Below, piece after piece: positions 7,519 to 15,016 of a stretch of DNA of 21,769 nt (within the stretch, counting starts at the first letter, position 1; every line of letters starts with the position of its first letter). The notes beneath the pieces were generated by a model that saw only the letters and a list, made by a program, of their open reading frames with translations, was not told the origin of the DNA and did no database searches. The DNA is from CAYSPU01 sp964432995 (GTDB lineage Bacteria > Verrucomicrobiota > Verrucomicrobiia > Limisphaerales > JAHDYP01): positions 1-21,769 of the forward strand of contig CAYSPU010000080.1 in the NCBI GenBank assembly GCA_964432995.1, in the 5' to 3' direction. The position numbers and the translations under genes were made by a program.

Positions 7519-8834
7519 CGCGCGCCGGCGTCGAAGGCCTGGATGAACTTCACCAGGGCCCGCACGTCGTGGTAGGCCGCTTTCCAGCTATGCGCCTTGC
7601 CCGTTGACTTCGGCTGGCCGTCTGCCCGCACCGTGTCCAGCCAGATGCCGTCCTTCGGGTCAATCTGGTGCTGCAGGAGGAACCGGATCTGGCGGTCGAG
7701 GGCTGTGGCATAAGCCGGGTTGGGTTGATGCCGGAGGGCGTCGCTCAGTGCGGCGATCAGCTCCGCCGCGGCCCACCAGACCTTGTCGGTGTCCGTAGCC
7801 GGTTGATCGTCGACGCCGCGCGAATAGAGCCCCCCGCGCTCGTGGTCGTAGCCGTAGCGCAGCGCGTGGTCCATGTGCGCCTGGAAGTGCGCCCAGGAGG
7901 GCGAACGCCCCAGGACCTCTTCGGCGCGGATCATGAGCCACGCGAACTCGACATTGTGCCCGTAGGACAGCCCGGCGCTGGCGGGGTCAGTGACCGGCGA
8001 CCAGTCTGGCTGCCGATGGAAGCACGAGCGCCCCGCATCCGGCGGGTAGAAATACTGCTGATTCAGACGGAGCGCCTCCTCGAGGGACTTCCCGACCGCG
8101 GCGTCGCGGGTGACCTCGTAGAGTTCGGTCAGCGCCTCCATCCAGTGCAAATGGGCGTTGGCGCTTCGGAAACCGACGACTTCGACCTGGTTCCGGGGAT
8201 CGCCAGGCTGGAGAGGACGCCAATCCCGTTCGGTGTGCTCAACCCAACCGCCATTCCGGGTGTCGTGCACGTACTTCTGCAGGACCTGGTAGAGCTCCAG
8301 CGCGTCCTGGAGGGGTTCCGGTCCGCCGCCCGCCCGGTGAAGCTCCACGAAGGCGTAGATCACGAACGCCTGCCCGTAGAGGAACTTGCAGTCGTGCGTC
8401 GGTTTCCCCTCGAGGTCGGTCTTCCAGTAGTAGCCGCCGTGTTGCGAGTCCCGGAAGTGCGCCCGGAGAAACAGGTGGCCCTTCCGGGCGGCTGCCAGGT
8501 AGTCGCGTTCCGGGCTGCTCCAACCTTGGCGATGGGCGTGGGCGAACCCCCAGACCATCCGCGACTGGGAAACCAGTTGCTTCTCCGTCGCCAGCCGGCG
8601 GCCTTTCTGGTCGTCCGCCAGGAGATACCCCCCGCGCTGCTTGTCCTGCGTGGTGTCGTGCCAATACGGCAGCACTTTCTCGATCAACTGTCGACGGAAC
8701 ATCCGGGCGTCGTCGGCCAACGATGCTGCGGTCATCGAAGCAGTTGCCAAGGGTATCAGTGCCATCCCGAGAACCAGCGTGCGGGACCAGTTGCCGAACC
8801 GGAGATCGCGGCGAACACCGTCGGGGATTTGCAT
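7515..8834 (-). CDS. Secreted AGE-family (N-acylglucosamine 2-epimerase-like) protein
   Basis: A 439-residue (alpha/alpha)6-barrel protein of the N-acylglucosamine 2-epimerase / cellobiose 2-epimerase / mannose isomerase family. Residues 1 to about 40 form a signal peptide (basic NWSRTL, hydrophobic VLGMALIPLA, then TASMTAASLA), so the mature enzyme is exported, which is unusual for a family best known from the cytosol. Family motifs: RMVWGFAHAH (about 92-101), GGYYWKTD, YGQAFVIYAFVE, SANAHLHWMEALTELYE, GLSYGHNVEFAWLM with His 293, DKVWWAAAEL (about 350-359), and KAAYHDVRAL. ATG 8834 is chosen because GGAAGG lies about 8 nt upstream and the signal peptide starts there; an in-frame ATG at 8894 is less likely. 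The substrate may be an oligosaccharide or free sugar in the periplasm. Confidence 0.88.
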   Translation of the reverse strand: MQIPDGVRRDLRFGNWSRTLVLGMALIPLATASMTAASLADDARMFRRQLIEKVLPYWHDTTQDKQRGGYLLADDQKGRRLATEKQLVSQSRMVWGFAHAHRQGWSSPERDYLAAARKGHLFLRAHFRDSQHGGYYWKTDLEGKPTHDCKFLYGQAFVIYAFVELHRAGGGPEPLQDALELYQVLQKYVHDTRNGGWVEHTERDWRPLQPGDPRNQVEVVGFRSANAHLHWMEALTELYEVTRDAAVGKSLEEALRLNQQYFYPPDAGRSCFHRQPDWSPVTDPASAGLSYGHNVEFAWLMIRAEEVLGRSPSWAHFQAHMDHALRYGYDHERGGLYSRGVDDQPATDTDKVWWAAAELIAALSDALRHQPNPAYATALDRQIRFLLQHQIDPKDGIWLDTVRADGQPKSTGKAHSWKAAYHDVRALVKFIQAFDAGAR

Positions 8835-8952
8835 GCCGCCAGCCTTCCACACGCCCCAGGGCATCGCAAGCGGCGATTGTCCGGTACCCGGCACCGCCGG
8901 TCACCGCGACTCGGCGCAATCCGTGTCGTCCGCCTTGTCAGCCGCCAGGCGG

Positions 8953-9510
8953 CTACCGGATCATCAATGAGCAACGTCTGGACGCCGGCTCATTGTCCAG
9001 GCAGCGGCGGAGGTAGTCGACAATCTGATCGCTCAGATGTTGGCACCGGCCGGACCAGCGCCGGGCCCCTGTCAGACGCTTCACACAGTGCCGCAATCCG
9101 TAAAACCGAATCAGCGCCGGCGCGCGCTCCAGCCGCTGCCGTAGCTCACCCCGCAGCCGCGGAAAGAAAAGCAATTCCCCGCCTTCGCCCGACTCCCCCG
9201 CCAACTGTGCCAGGTCGGTCTCTTCCACCCGCCGTGGGGCAGTTCCCGCCGTCACCCCCGGCAACTGACAGCCGGTCCCCCGCAGTACCTTCAACAGCGC
9301 CCGGGCAAAGGCGTCCACCGAAATCTGCCCTTGCCCGCACTCGGTCCGGAAGTAGTGCAGAACCGCGATCGTCGCCTGCCGGATCAACGAAACGTCCGTC
9401 GGATCCTGTCCCGGCCCGGCCAGCGCCTCGACCAGGTGGTCCACCGAACACGGGACCAGGCCGCCTTCCGACGTTTCGAACAGCACTTCCTCCTCTCCCC
9501 AGTGGATCAT
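8953..9510 (-). CDS. Unknown protein translationally coupled to nrdR
   Basis: A 185-residue soluble protein I do not recognise. It starts with ATG overlapping the nrdR stop by four bases, so it is made from the same mRNA. It begins MIHWGEEEVLFETSEGGLVP and then is mostly helical: DVSLIRQATIAVLHYFRTECGQGQISVDAFARALLKVLRG (about 40-78) loosely recalls the helical half of an ATP-cone, though this is weak. The second half is Arg/Leu-rich (LLFFPRLRGELRQRLERAPALIRFYGLRHCVKRLTGARRWSGRC). Four Cys are scattered without a clear zinc motif. There is no signal peptide and no membrane segment. Position suggests a role tied to NrdR or ribonucleotide reductase control, which is inference only. Confidence 0.75.
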   Translation of the reverse strand: MIHWGEEEVLFETSEGGLVPCSVDHLVEALAGPGQDPTDVSLIRQATIAVLHYFRTECGQGQISVDAFARALLKVLRGTGCQLPGVTAGTAPRRVEETDLAQLAGESGEGGELLFFPRLRGELRQRLERAPALIRFYGLRHCVKRLTGARRWSGRCQHLSDQIVDYLRRCLDNEPASRRCSLMIR

Positions 9511-9962
9511 GGTTCCTCCTCCAGCGTCTTGACCGCCTGCACGAAGTCCGTCGCCTCCTGGAACCTGCGGTAGACACTTGCAAACCGCACGTAGGCCACC
9601 TCGTCGATCTCCCGCAACGCGTCCATTACGCGCTCCCCAATCGCTCCGCAGGGAATCTCCCGGTCATACCGGTCCGTCATCTCCTCCACAATCCGGTCCA
9701 CCATGCTCTCAATCGCCTGCGGACTCACCGGACGCTTCTGACACGCCTTGCGTATCCCCGAAAGCAGTTTGTCCCGCGAGAACTCCTCACGCCGGCCATC
9801 CCGCTTCACCACCACGAACCCCTCGTGCTCTATCTCCTCGTAGGTCGTGAACCGGTAGGCGCATTGCAGACACTCCCGACGGCGTCGAATCGTCGCTCCT
9901 TCCCGCGAGGTGCGGGAATCAATGACCTTGTCATCAAGGCAGCCGCACTTGGGACATCGCAT
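9507..9962 (-). CDS. nrdR: NrdR, transcriptional repressor of ribonucleotide reductase genes
   Basis: A 151-residue protein of canonical length. The N-terminal zinc ribbon has CPKC (3-6) and CLQC (31-34) with the DNA-binding Arg cluster SREGATIRRRRE between them. The ATP-cone (about 49-139) begins VVVKRDGRREEFSRDKLLSGIRKAC and includes the VSPQAIESMVDRIVEEM and IPCGAIGERVMDALREIDEVAYVRFASVYRRF stretches. NrdR binds ATP/dATP and represses nrd operons when dATP is high. ATG 9962 is selected because MRCPKC is the invariant family start; the open frame extends further but is unconserved. It overlaps the downstream unknown gene by ATGA. Two NrdR-box-like palindromes lie immediately upstream. Confidence 0.97.
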   Translation of the reverse strand: MRCPKCGCLDDKVIDSRTSREGATIRRRRECLQCAYRFTTYEEIEHEGFVVVKRDGRREEFSRDKLLSGIRKACQKRPVSPQAIESMVDRIVEEMTDRYDREIPCGAIGERVMDALREIDEVAYVRFASVYRRFQEATDFVQAVKTLEEEP

Positions 9963-9975
9963 AAGAACGGTCCAC

Positions 9976-10028
9976 CCACAGCATTCTGTGGTGCAACGTT
10001 CGTAGCACACAAGATGTTGTAGAGTCAA
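9976..10028 (-). promoter_or_regulatory. nrdR promoter with two NrdR-box-like palindromes
   Basis: Box 1 (10007-10022) has core CAAGATGTTG, which matches every strongly conserved position of the NrdR consensus CwAtATaTwG. Box 2 (9976-9991) is the perfect palindrome CCACAG-CATT-CTGTGG, a weaker match. Their centres are 31 bp apart, about three helical turns, the typical NrdR tandem spacing. A -35-like TTGACT (10023-10028) and a -10-like TACGAA (9999-10004), 18 bp apart on the minus strand, bracket box 1, and box 2 would cover the transcript start. Negative autoregulation is inferred. Confidence 0.6.
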
Positions 10029-10460
10029 CCCCGACTCCCGGACCCGGATCCTCGCGCGTGAGGCCGCCGCTCCCACAACTCGACCAGTTCCGCCATGGAC
10101 CGCGGTGTATGCTTCGCCGGAACGGTTCTGAAACGAACCCGGCTGCGGCCATCCGCATGCTTCTCGATGCGGTTCGGCGGCGAGTTGGCGCAAGGTCATC
10201 ATGGTTTGAGTTCAATTCTATTCTGTTCGAGCAACATGGCCGAACGGTCGCGGGCCAATTGATCAGTGGCGGCCGTTCTCGGCCGCAGCAGTAATCGACG
10301 GCTCAAGGGCGATCCCTGGAATCGGGGCGCTGCTCCGCAGCGGAACTGGCTGCGCCCGGGGACGGGCGCACCCCCATTGTTCGCGCGCGCCCGGGTGCGT
10401 TCTGCGCGTCGCACTACCCACTCAGCAGCGGCGTCTTCCGGAGTCCATGGGACGGCGAAT
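10029..10460. other. Gene-poor intergenic stretch
   Basis: No convincing coding frame, tRNA or promoter was seen. One perfect hairpin is present, TGCGCCCG (10351-10358) with CGGGCGCA (10363-10370) and a 4-nt loop, and a smaller one, TCCGC-A-GCGGA, just before it. These may be terminator-like structures beyond the end of the orphan gene at 10461, but no T-run follows. Confidence 0.5.
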
Positions 10461-10994
10461 TCACTGACACGCGGCCGACCCTTCAGGTGAACGGGGCCCG
10501 ACGTCGGGTGAAGCGACCGCTCCCACGCGGTCGGCCAGATCACAGATCCTCCGGTAGAATTCCTCTTCCGTCAGCTCGAGCAACGTCGCTCCGTAGAGCA
10601 GGCAGTGATCGTCCGTGATGACGTCGCCGTAGTTGATCGCCGGGATCATGTAGGCGACGGCCAGCACCACGAGTGCGGGCTGCGGGCGGAGCAACGGGCG
10701 GAGATAGAGCACGCGGCGGTGCTGGTCGGGGTCGCGCGGATCGATGCCCGGTTGGGCAAACTGGTGGCTGGCCATTTCGCCGAACTCGAACACGAGCCGC
10801 GTGGGGTAGCGGAGACAGGCCGGATCACTCAACAACGCTTCGAGATTCTCGAAGAACAATGGCCCGTGTGTTTTTCTGGCAACCACGGCCTGTGCGTGCA
10901 GGTGCTCACGCAACGCTGTGTCGCCGACGCGCATCAGGTCCGAGAGATCGAGCTTGCGCGACTCGGGGTTAAGGTCGGCACCGGGTGGAGTCAT
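10461..10994 (-). CDS. Hypothetical protein, orphan
   Basis: A 177-residue protein that I do not recognise. The N-terminal part (LDLSDLMRVGDTALREHLHAQA) is helical; then come FFENLEALLSD, a Phe/Glu-rich FEFGEMASHQF, a mildly hydrophobic segment PALVVLAVAYMIPAINYGDVI (about 105-125) too polar for a sure membrane span, and LLELTEEEFYRRICDLADRVG. Codon use is GC-rich in third positions like the neighbouring genes, which supports coding. ATG 10994 is the first start; an internal ATG gives MRVGDTALREHL and is possible. It is the same strand as the octaheme operon but separated by 362 bp of hairpin-rich DNA, so probably an independent unit. Confidence 0.65.
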   Translation of the reverse strand: MTPPGADLNPESRKLDLSDLMRVGDTALREHLHAQAVVARKTHGPLFFENLEALLSDPACLRYPTRLVFEFGEMASHQFAQPGIDPRDPDQHRRVLYLRPLLRPQPALVVLAVAYMIPAINYGDVITDDHCLLYGATLLELTEEEFYRRICDLADRVGAVASPDVGPRSPEGSAACQ

Positions 10995-11026
10995 CGGAGT
11001 TCATCGGGGACCACGAAGGCACAGAA

Positions 11027-11236
11027 GGTAGGACGCGACCTCCGGGCGCTCCGGAAACACGTGGTTCGCTCGCATACTCTTCCGGCGCCCTCGGAGAGGT
11101 CGCCCTACCTGTTGGTTACCCAGAGAACAGCCTGCGGAAGGGGTCATGGAAGGGAAAGCGCTGCGGCGGCAGCGCACTCCAAGACGCAGGCGCGGTCCGA
11201 CGGCGCGTTCGAGGGCGCGGGAGCGTCCTGGAGTGC
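11027..11236. repeat. Cluster of three inverted repeats in a 362-bp non-coding spacer
   Basis: The spacer 10995-11356 contains: a long imperfect pair, 11027-11050 (GGTAGGACGCGACCTCC...) with 11084-11109 (...GAGGTCGCCCTACC); a perfect 7-bp stem GCGCTGC/GCAGCGC at 11158-11175; and a 14-bp pair with one mismatch, GCACTCCAAGACGC (11174-11187) with GCGTCCTGGAGTGC (11223-11236). No gene was seen. The dense structure could end octaheme-operon transcription from the plus-coordinate side or be remnants of dispersed elements. Confidence 0.55.
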
Positions 11237-11356
11237 GGCGCTGCGGCGCCGCTGTGGGCGGGAGAGGAACGAAGCGACCGTTTTCCTGCGAAGGGATGTT
11301 CCAGAATGGGAAGGGGGATTCACGGAAAGCGGCCGGTGGCCGGCGGACGCGGGGCT

Positions 11357-12802
11357 CTACTTCGCGTATCGCTTCTGGAATTCCTGCCGTTGCTGTTCGC
11401 GCAGGGCCTGCTCGGTCGGGTCCATCTTGTTCAGGTACCACTGGTGATTGACGTGATTGAGGGTTTCCTCGAGCAGCCTGGCGAGTTTCTCGGCCGCGTC
11501 TTTCTTGGCGGCGTCGGCGGAGCTGCGGTGGTGGTTGGCGAGGTCTTCGAGTTCGGGGACGTATTTGGCGTAGAAGTGTTTGGCGACCTCGTAGGTGCCG
11601 TGCCAGTGGGTGTAATCGGGGCCCATCATGGAAACGCCGTGGCGGGCGCGGCGGCCTTCGTGGTGCCAGATTTCGTACCAGGTGAAGTCGACGGGGTTGC
11701 TGAACTGGGCGGGGCGGAGCAGCGGTTTGGCGGCTTCGTAGAGGGCGAGCCCGGGCCGGGCGAACTTGTCATGGTAGAGTTCGATGAGGCCGTCGTACTG
11801 GAGGTAGAAGGAATCGACGAAGTGCTGGTTGTGGCAGTTGAGGCAGACGTCGACCATGTTGGTGCGCCGGGTCTGCCAGGAGATGTCCTTTCCGGGCAGG
11901 CCGAGTTTGGCATCGGAGACTTCGGGGCGGATCGAGAGTTCGGGGCGGTTGTTCCAGGAGATGCGGAGGCCGACGTCGTGGGTGACCGGCTGGCGTTTGG
12001 TGGCGCTCATGTGGCAGGTGGTGCACGTGGGCGCGGCCGAGTAATCCTCGCCGACGATCCATTTCGCGTTGTCGAGATTCATGCGGCCGACGTTGGCGTG
12101 GTAGACGATGCCGTGCTTGGACTCGTTGTAGATTTCGATCTGGGGATGGTCGGGGCCCATGTGGCATTTGCCGCAGGTATCGGGGGTGCGGGCTTGGGCG
12201 GCGGAGAACTCGTGGCGGGAGTGGCAGGCGGCGCAGGAGCCTTCGCTGCCGTCGGGGTTGATGCGGCCGATGCCGGTGTTCGGCCACGTGGCGGGGTCGG
12301 GCTTGCCGTTGGCCATGATCTGCACCTCGGCACCGTGGCATTGCCAGCAGCCGTTGACGGCGGCCGCCGAGTTGCCGTGCGGGAAGGAAGGCGTCTTGAA
12401 CGCCCGATTCCCTTCCACCACTTCCGCCAGCACGTTGTCCAGCGAACCGAGGATGCGCCCGCCCTTGGCGTGATGCGACGAGTTGAACTCGGACACCTCG
12501 TGTTCGTGGCAGCGCCCGCAGTCCTTGGGCGTGACCATGGTCGCGATCTTCTGGTCGTAGTGCGCGTAGGCGTCGGCATCGCCCTCGACCGCGGAATGGC
12601 ATTCGAAGCAGCCGACGTTGGCGCGGTAGTGTTTGCTGCTGCCCCATTGCTGGTAGAGGGCGGCGCTTTCCTTCTGGTGACAGTCGGCGCAAGCCTTGCT
12701 CTCGGGCGACAGCGTCTTGAGCGTGAACCCGGCGTGGGCTGGGCACGAGATGGCCGCCAGGGCGGCCGTCAGCGAAAGGACTCCGGTGGTCCGCATGTTC
12801 AT
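11357..12802 (-). CDS. Octaheme cytochrome c of the hydroxylamine oxidoreductase (HAO) superfamily
   Basis: A 481-residue exported multiheme protein. A signal peptide (about 1-24, cleavage after AHA) is followed by exactly eight CXXCH motifs at Cys 38, 65, 95, 152, 190, 210, 260 and 320. Spacing and linking text (VTPKDCGRCHEHEVSEFNSSHH, GCWQCHG, GIGRINPDGSEGSCAACH, then RTPDTCGKCHMGPDHPQIEIYNESKHG, and THDVGLRISW) match HAO/octaheme nitrite reductase-type proteins. After heme 8 a helical C-terminal region contains GPDYTHWHGTYEV, where HAO carries the Tyr that cross-links the catalytic heme; Y397 is the candidate but needs alignment. Reductive relatives convert nitrite or hydroxylamine to ammonium, oxidative ones turn hydroxylamine to NO or nitrite. 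It is the last gene of the four-gene operon, 4 bp after the NrfD gene. No C-terminal membrane anchor is seen. Confidence 0.9.
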   Translation of the reverse strand: MNMRTTGVLSLTAALAAISCPAHAGFTLKTLSPESKACADCHQKESAALYQQWGSSKHYRANVGCFECHSAVEGDADAYAHYDQKIATMVTPKDCGRCHEHEVSEFNSSHHAKGGRILGSLDNVLAEVVEGNRAFKTPSFPHGNSAAAVNGCWQCHGAEVQIMANGKPDPATWPNTGIGRINPDGSEGSCAACHSRHEFSAAQARTPDTCGKCHMGPDHPQIEIYNESKHGIVYHANVGRMNLDNAKWIVGEDYSAAPTCTTCHMSATKRQPVTHDVGLRISWNNRPELSIRPEVSDAKLGLPGKDISWQTRRTNMVDVCLNCHNQHFVDSFYLQYDGLIELYHDKFARPGLALYEAAKPLLRPAQFSNPVDFTWYEIWHHEGRRARHGVSMMGPDYTHWHGTYEVAKHFYAKYVPELEDLANHHRSSADAAKKDAAEKLARLLEETLNHVNHQWYLNKMDPTEQALREQQRQEFQKRYAK

Positions 12803-12806
12803 GAGC

Positions 12807-14039
12807 TTAGTGGGTTTGAGGCGCGGAGGGAAGATGAGGTTGGGCGCGGAGGCTGCCGTTCATGATGGGGATGGCGACGTGGAGCATCCAGGAGTAGAGC
12901 AGGACGCCGAACGCCCAAACCCCCATGCAGACCACCGTCTCGTTCAGAGTCGGCAGGTATTCCACGATCTGGCCAAGAGGCGAAGGAACGAATCCGGGGA
13001 TGATGAGGCCCATGCCTTTTTCGATCCAGATGCCGGCGAAGCAGGCGACGCAGGCGACATTCAGCCCGACAATGCGGCGGCTGAACCGCGTGACCAGCAG
13101 GAGGAGCCCGACGGCGTCGAGGGCGATCGCCGTCCAGATCCAGGGAACGAGGCCGCTGTGGCCGTGCAGTCCGAAATAGAGGTAGTGGGCGGCGGCCGCG
13201 TGCTGGGTCGGCGAGTAGAACTCGGTGAACAACTCGGAACCGAGGAGGAACACATTGACCAGCATCGCCACCGTGATGATCATGCGCAGCGTGAAAATCG
13301 GTTCGTCCCCGATCCAGTAGCGGGCGGCTTTCCGGATGATCTGGAAGGTGAGGATCATCAGCGCCGGGCCGGCGACGAACGCCGAGGCCAGGAACCGCGA
13401 CGGGACGAGCGGATGATGCCAGTAGCCGCGCCCGGCCAGCCCGACATACAGAAACGCCGTGACGGTGTGAATGCTCACGGCCCAGACAATCGAGGTGAAC
13501 ACGAAGGGGACGTAGAACTTCCGCGTGGGCGGGCGCTGGCGGTAGCGGGTGTAGAGGAGATAACCGACGATGTGCAGGTTCAGCAACAGGTAGCCGTTCA
13601 GGACGATGACGTCCCAGGAGAGGATCGAGCCGGGCCAGTTGAACATGCCGAACGGCGGCAGCATGTGATGGAAACGGTCGGGGCGGCCCAGGTCCACCAT
13701 CACGAAGAGCAGGCACATGACGATCACCGCGATGGCCATCAACTCGCCGAACATGACGACCTCGTGCATCGCCTCCTTCTTGTAGATGTAGGCGGGGATC
13801 ACGAGCATGACGGCGGCGGCGGCGACGCCGACCAGGAAGGTGAAGTTGGCGATGTAGGCGCCCCAACTGACCTGGTTGGTCATGCCGGAAGTCTGGAGGC
13901 CTTCGACGAACTGGCGGGCATAAGCGTGGAGTCCCACCAGGGTGAGCACGCTCAGCAACGTCATCCAGGCGTAAAACCGCCAGCTCCCCTGGAAGGAGAT
14001 CCGCAGCACCCGCCCGAGAAACGTGAGGTAGTCCCTCAT
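12807..14039 (-). CDS. NrfD/DsrP-type polytopic membrane subunit
   Basis: A 410-residue integral membrane protein with about ten hydrophobic segments, of the NrfD/PsrC/HybB/DsrP superfamily. These subunits exchange electrons with the quinone pool and pair with a four-cluster iron-sulfur subunit. Signature stretches include MTNQVSWGAYIANFTFLVGVAAAAVMLVIPAYIYKK, MVDLGRPDRFHHMLPPFGMFNWPGSILSWDVIVLNGYLLLN, and IEKGMGLIIPGFVPSPLGQIVEYLPT, which is closest in style to DsrP/HmeB-like members. ATG 14039 overlaps the upstream stop (ATGA), so it is translationally coupled; a longer open frame upstream is the antisense-free shadow of the iron-sulfur gene. Next gene starts 4 bp after its stop. Role inferred: membrane link between quinol and the cytochromes. 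Confidence 0.92.
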   Translation of the reverse strand: MRDYLTFLGRVLRISFQGSWRFYAWMTLLSVLTLVGLHAYARQFVEGLQTSGMTNQVSWGAYIANFTFLVGVAAAAVMLVIPAYIYKKEAMHEVVMFGELMAIAVIVMCLLFVMVDLGRPDRFHHMLPPFGMFNWPGSILSWDVIVLNGYLLLNLHIVGYLLYTRYRQRPPTRKFYVPFVFTSIVWAVSIHTVTAFLYVGLAGRGYWHHPLVPSRFLASAFVAGPALMILTFQIIRKAARYWIGDEPIFTLRMIITVAMLVNVFLLGSELFTEFYSPTQHAAAAHYLYFGLHGHSGLVPWIWTAIALDAVGLLLLVTRFSRRIVGLNVACVACFAGIWIEKGMGLIIPGFVPSPLGQIVEYLPTLNETVVCMGVWAFGVLLYSWMLHVAIPIMNGSLRAQPHLPSAPQTH

Positions 14040-15010
14040 TTGTCGAAGAAGTAGTAGAACCGCGGCTGGGTGCCGACCTCCTCTTTCAGAACGTAGACGC
14101 GCTTGTGTTCGAGCACATAGCGGATCTCGCTCTCTGGATCGAGCAGGTTCCCGAAGACCCGGGCGCCGGTGGGGCAGACCTCGAGGCAGGCGGGGTATTT
14201 CCCTTCCCGGGTGCGCTGCAGGCAGAAGGTGCATTTCTCGACGACGCCCTTGGGCCGGATCCGGTTGCTCAGGTAGCTCTGGTCGGGGTTGATGGCAGGC
14301 GGCGCGAGCGTGGGCTTGTGGTAATTGAAGCGGCGGGCGTCGTAGGGGCAGGCGGCCATGCAATAGCGGCAGCCGATGCACCAGTTATAGTCCACGACCA
14401 CCAGGCCGTCGGGTTCCTGCCAGGTGGCCCGGACGGGGCAGACCTTGGTGCACGGCGCTTCCCGGCACTGGTGGCACTGGACCGGCATGTAGTACTTGCC
14501 GGCCCGGGGCACCTGCGGTGGATCGTAATACAGGTCGGACGTCTCGAGGTTGATGGCGCCCTTCTCCAACTCCAGCACGCGGATATACGACATCTCGAGA
14601 TCGTGCTCCGTGGCGCGCGACTGGTTGTTCTCCTGGAGACAGGCGTGGGCGCACTTGCGGCAGCCGATGCACCGCGTGAGGTTCAGGGCGTAGCCGAACT
14701 CGACCCCCGGGAGCGGTTTGATGTCGCGGATGCTCGGATGCACGCCGTGCTCACGAGCGCATCGGTCCTCGAGTGCTTGGAGGATCTTCCGAAGTTCGTC
14801 CGGCTGCAGTTCGCGATAGTGCTTCTGCAGCAGGTCGTCGAGGGTGAGTTCACCGCGTTCGAGGGCCAGGAGGGGTTTGAGGGCCAGGGCGACTCCGGCC
14901 AGGCCAGCCATGGCGGCCGCCGATCCCTTGAGGAACGTGCGGCGCGTGACCGGCCGGTACACCTGCTCGATGGTCCGGGGACTGACCTCGTTTGCCGAGT
15001 CGTGGTTCAT
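14036..15010 (-). CDS. Tat-exported ferredoxin-like subunit with four 4Fe-4S clusters
   Basis: A 324-residue electron-transfer subunit of the HybA/DsrO/NrfC class. The Tat signal carries RRTFLKG (R23-R24) followed by a hydrophobic run, so it is exported folded. Four cluster-binding Cys groups are intact: C114/C117/C120/C124, C179/C182/C187/C191, C211/C214/C217/C221 and C260/C263/C275/C279, with the typical long spacing within the last. A helical insert (about 51-100) precedes the first cluster. Partner of the NrfD-type subunit encoded next (4-bp overlap); six bases separate it from the tetraheme gene upstream. It should wire the quinone site to periplasmic cytochromes. Confidence 0.95.
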   Translation of the reverse strand: MNHDSANEVSPRTIEQVYRPVTRRTFLKGSAAAMAGLAGVALALKPLLALERGELTLDDLLQKHYRELQPDELRKILQALEDRCAREHGVHPSIRDIKPLPGVEFGYALNLTRCIGCRKCAHACLQENNQSRATEHDLEMSYIRVLELEKGAINLETSDLYYDPPQVPRAGKYYMPVQCHQCREAPCTKVCPVRATWQEPDGLVVVDYNWCIGCRYCMAACPYDARRFNYHKPTLAPPAINPDQSYLSNRIRPKGVVEKCTFCLQRTREGKYPACLEVCPTGARVFGNLLDPESEIRYVLEHKRVYVLKEEVGTQPRFYYFFDK

Positions 15011-15016
15011 GGCCCA

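Noticed and set aside
7668..10022. 784-codon plus-strand open frame
   Set aside because: It runs antisense through the AGE-family gene, the unknown gene and nrdR, has no domain signature, and reflects GC-rich third positions.
9963..10202. N-terminal extension of NrdR
   Set aside because: It would read through the promoter and boxes; the invariant family start MRCPKC is at 9962.
10985..12865. 626-codon plus-strand open frame
   Set aside because: Antisense to the octaheme gene, which has eight CXXCH motifs; the plus-strand product is low-complexity Gly/Val.
14040..14381. N-terminal extension of the NrfD-type subunit
   Set aside because: It overlaps the iron-sulfur gene in another frame; ATGA coupling at 14039 is the natural start.
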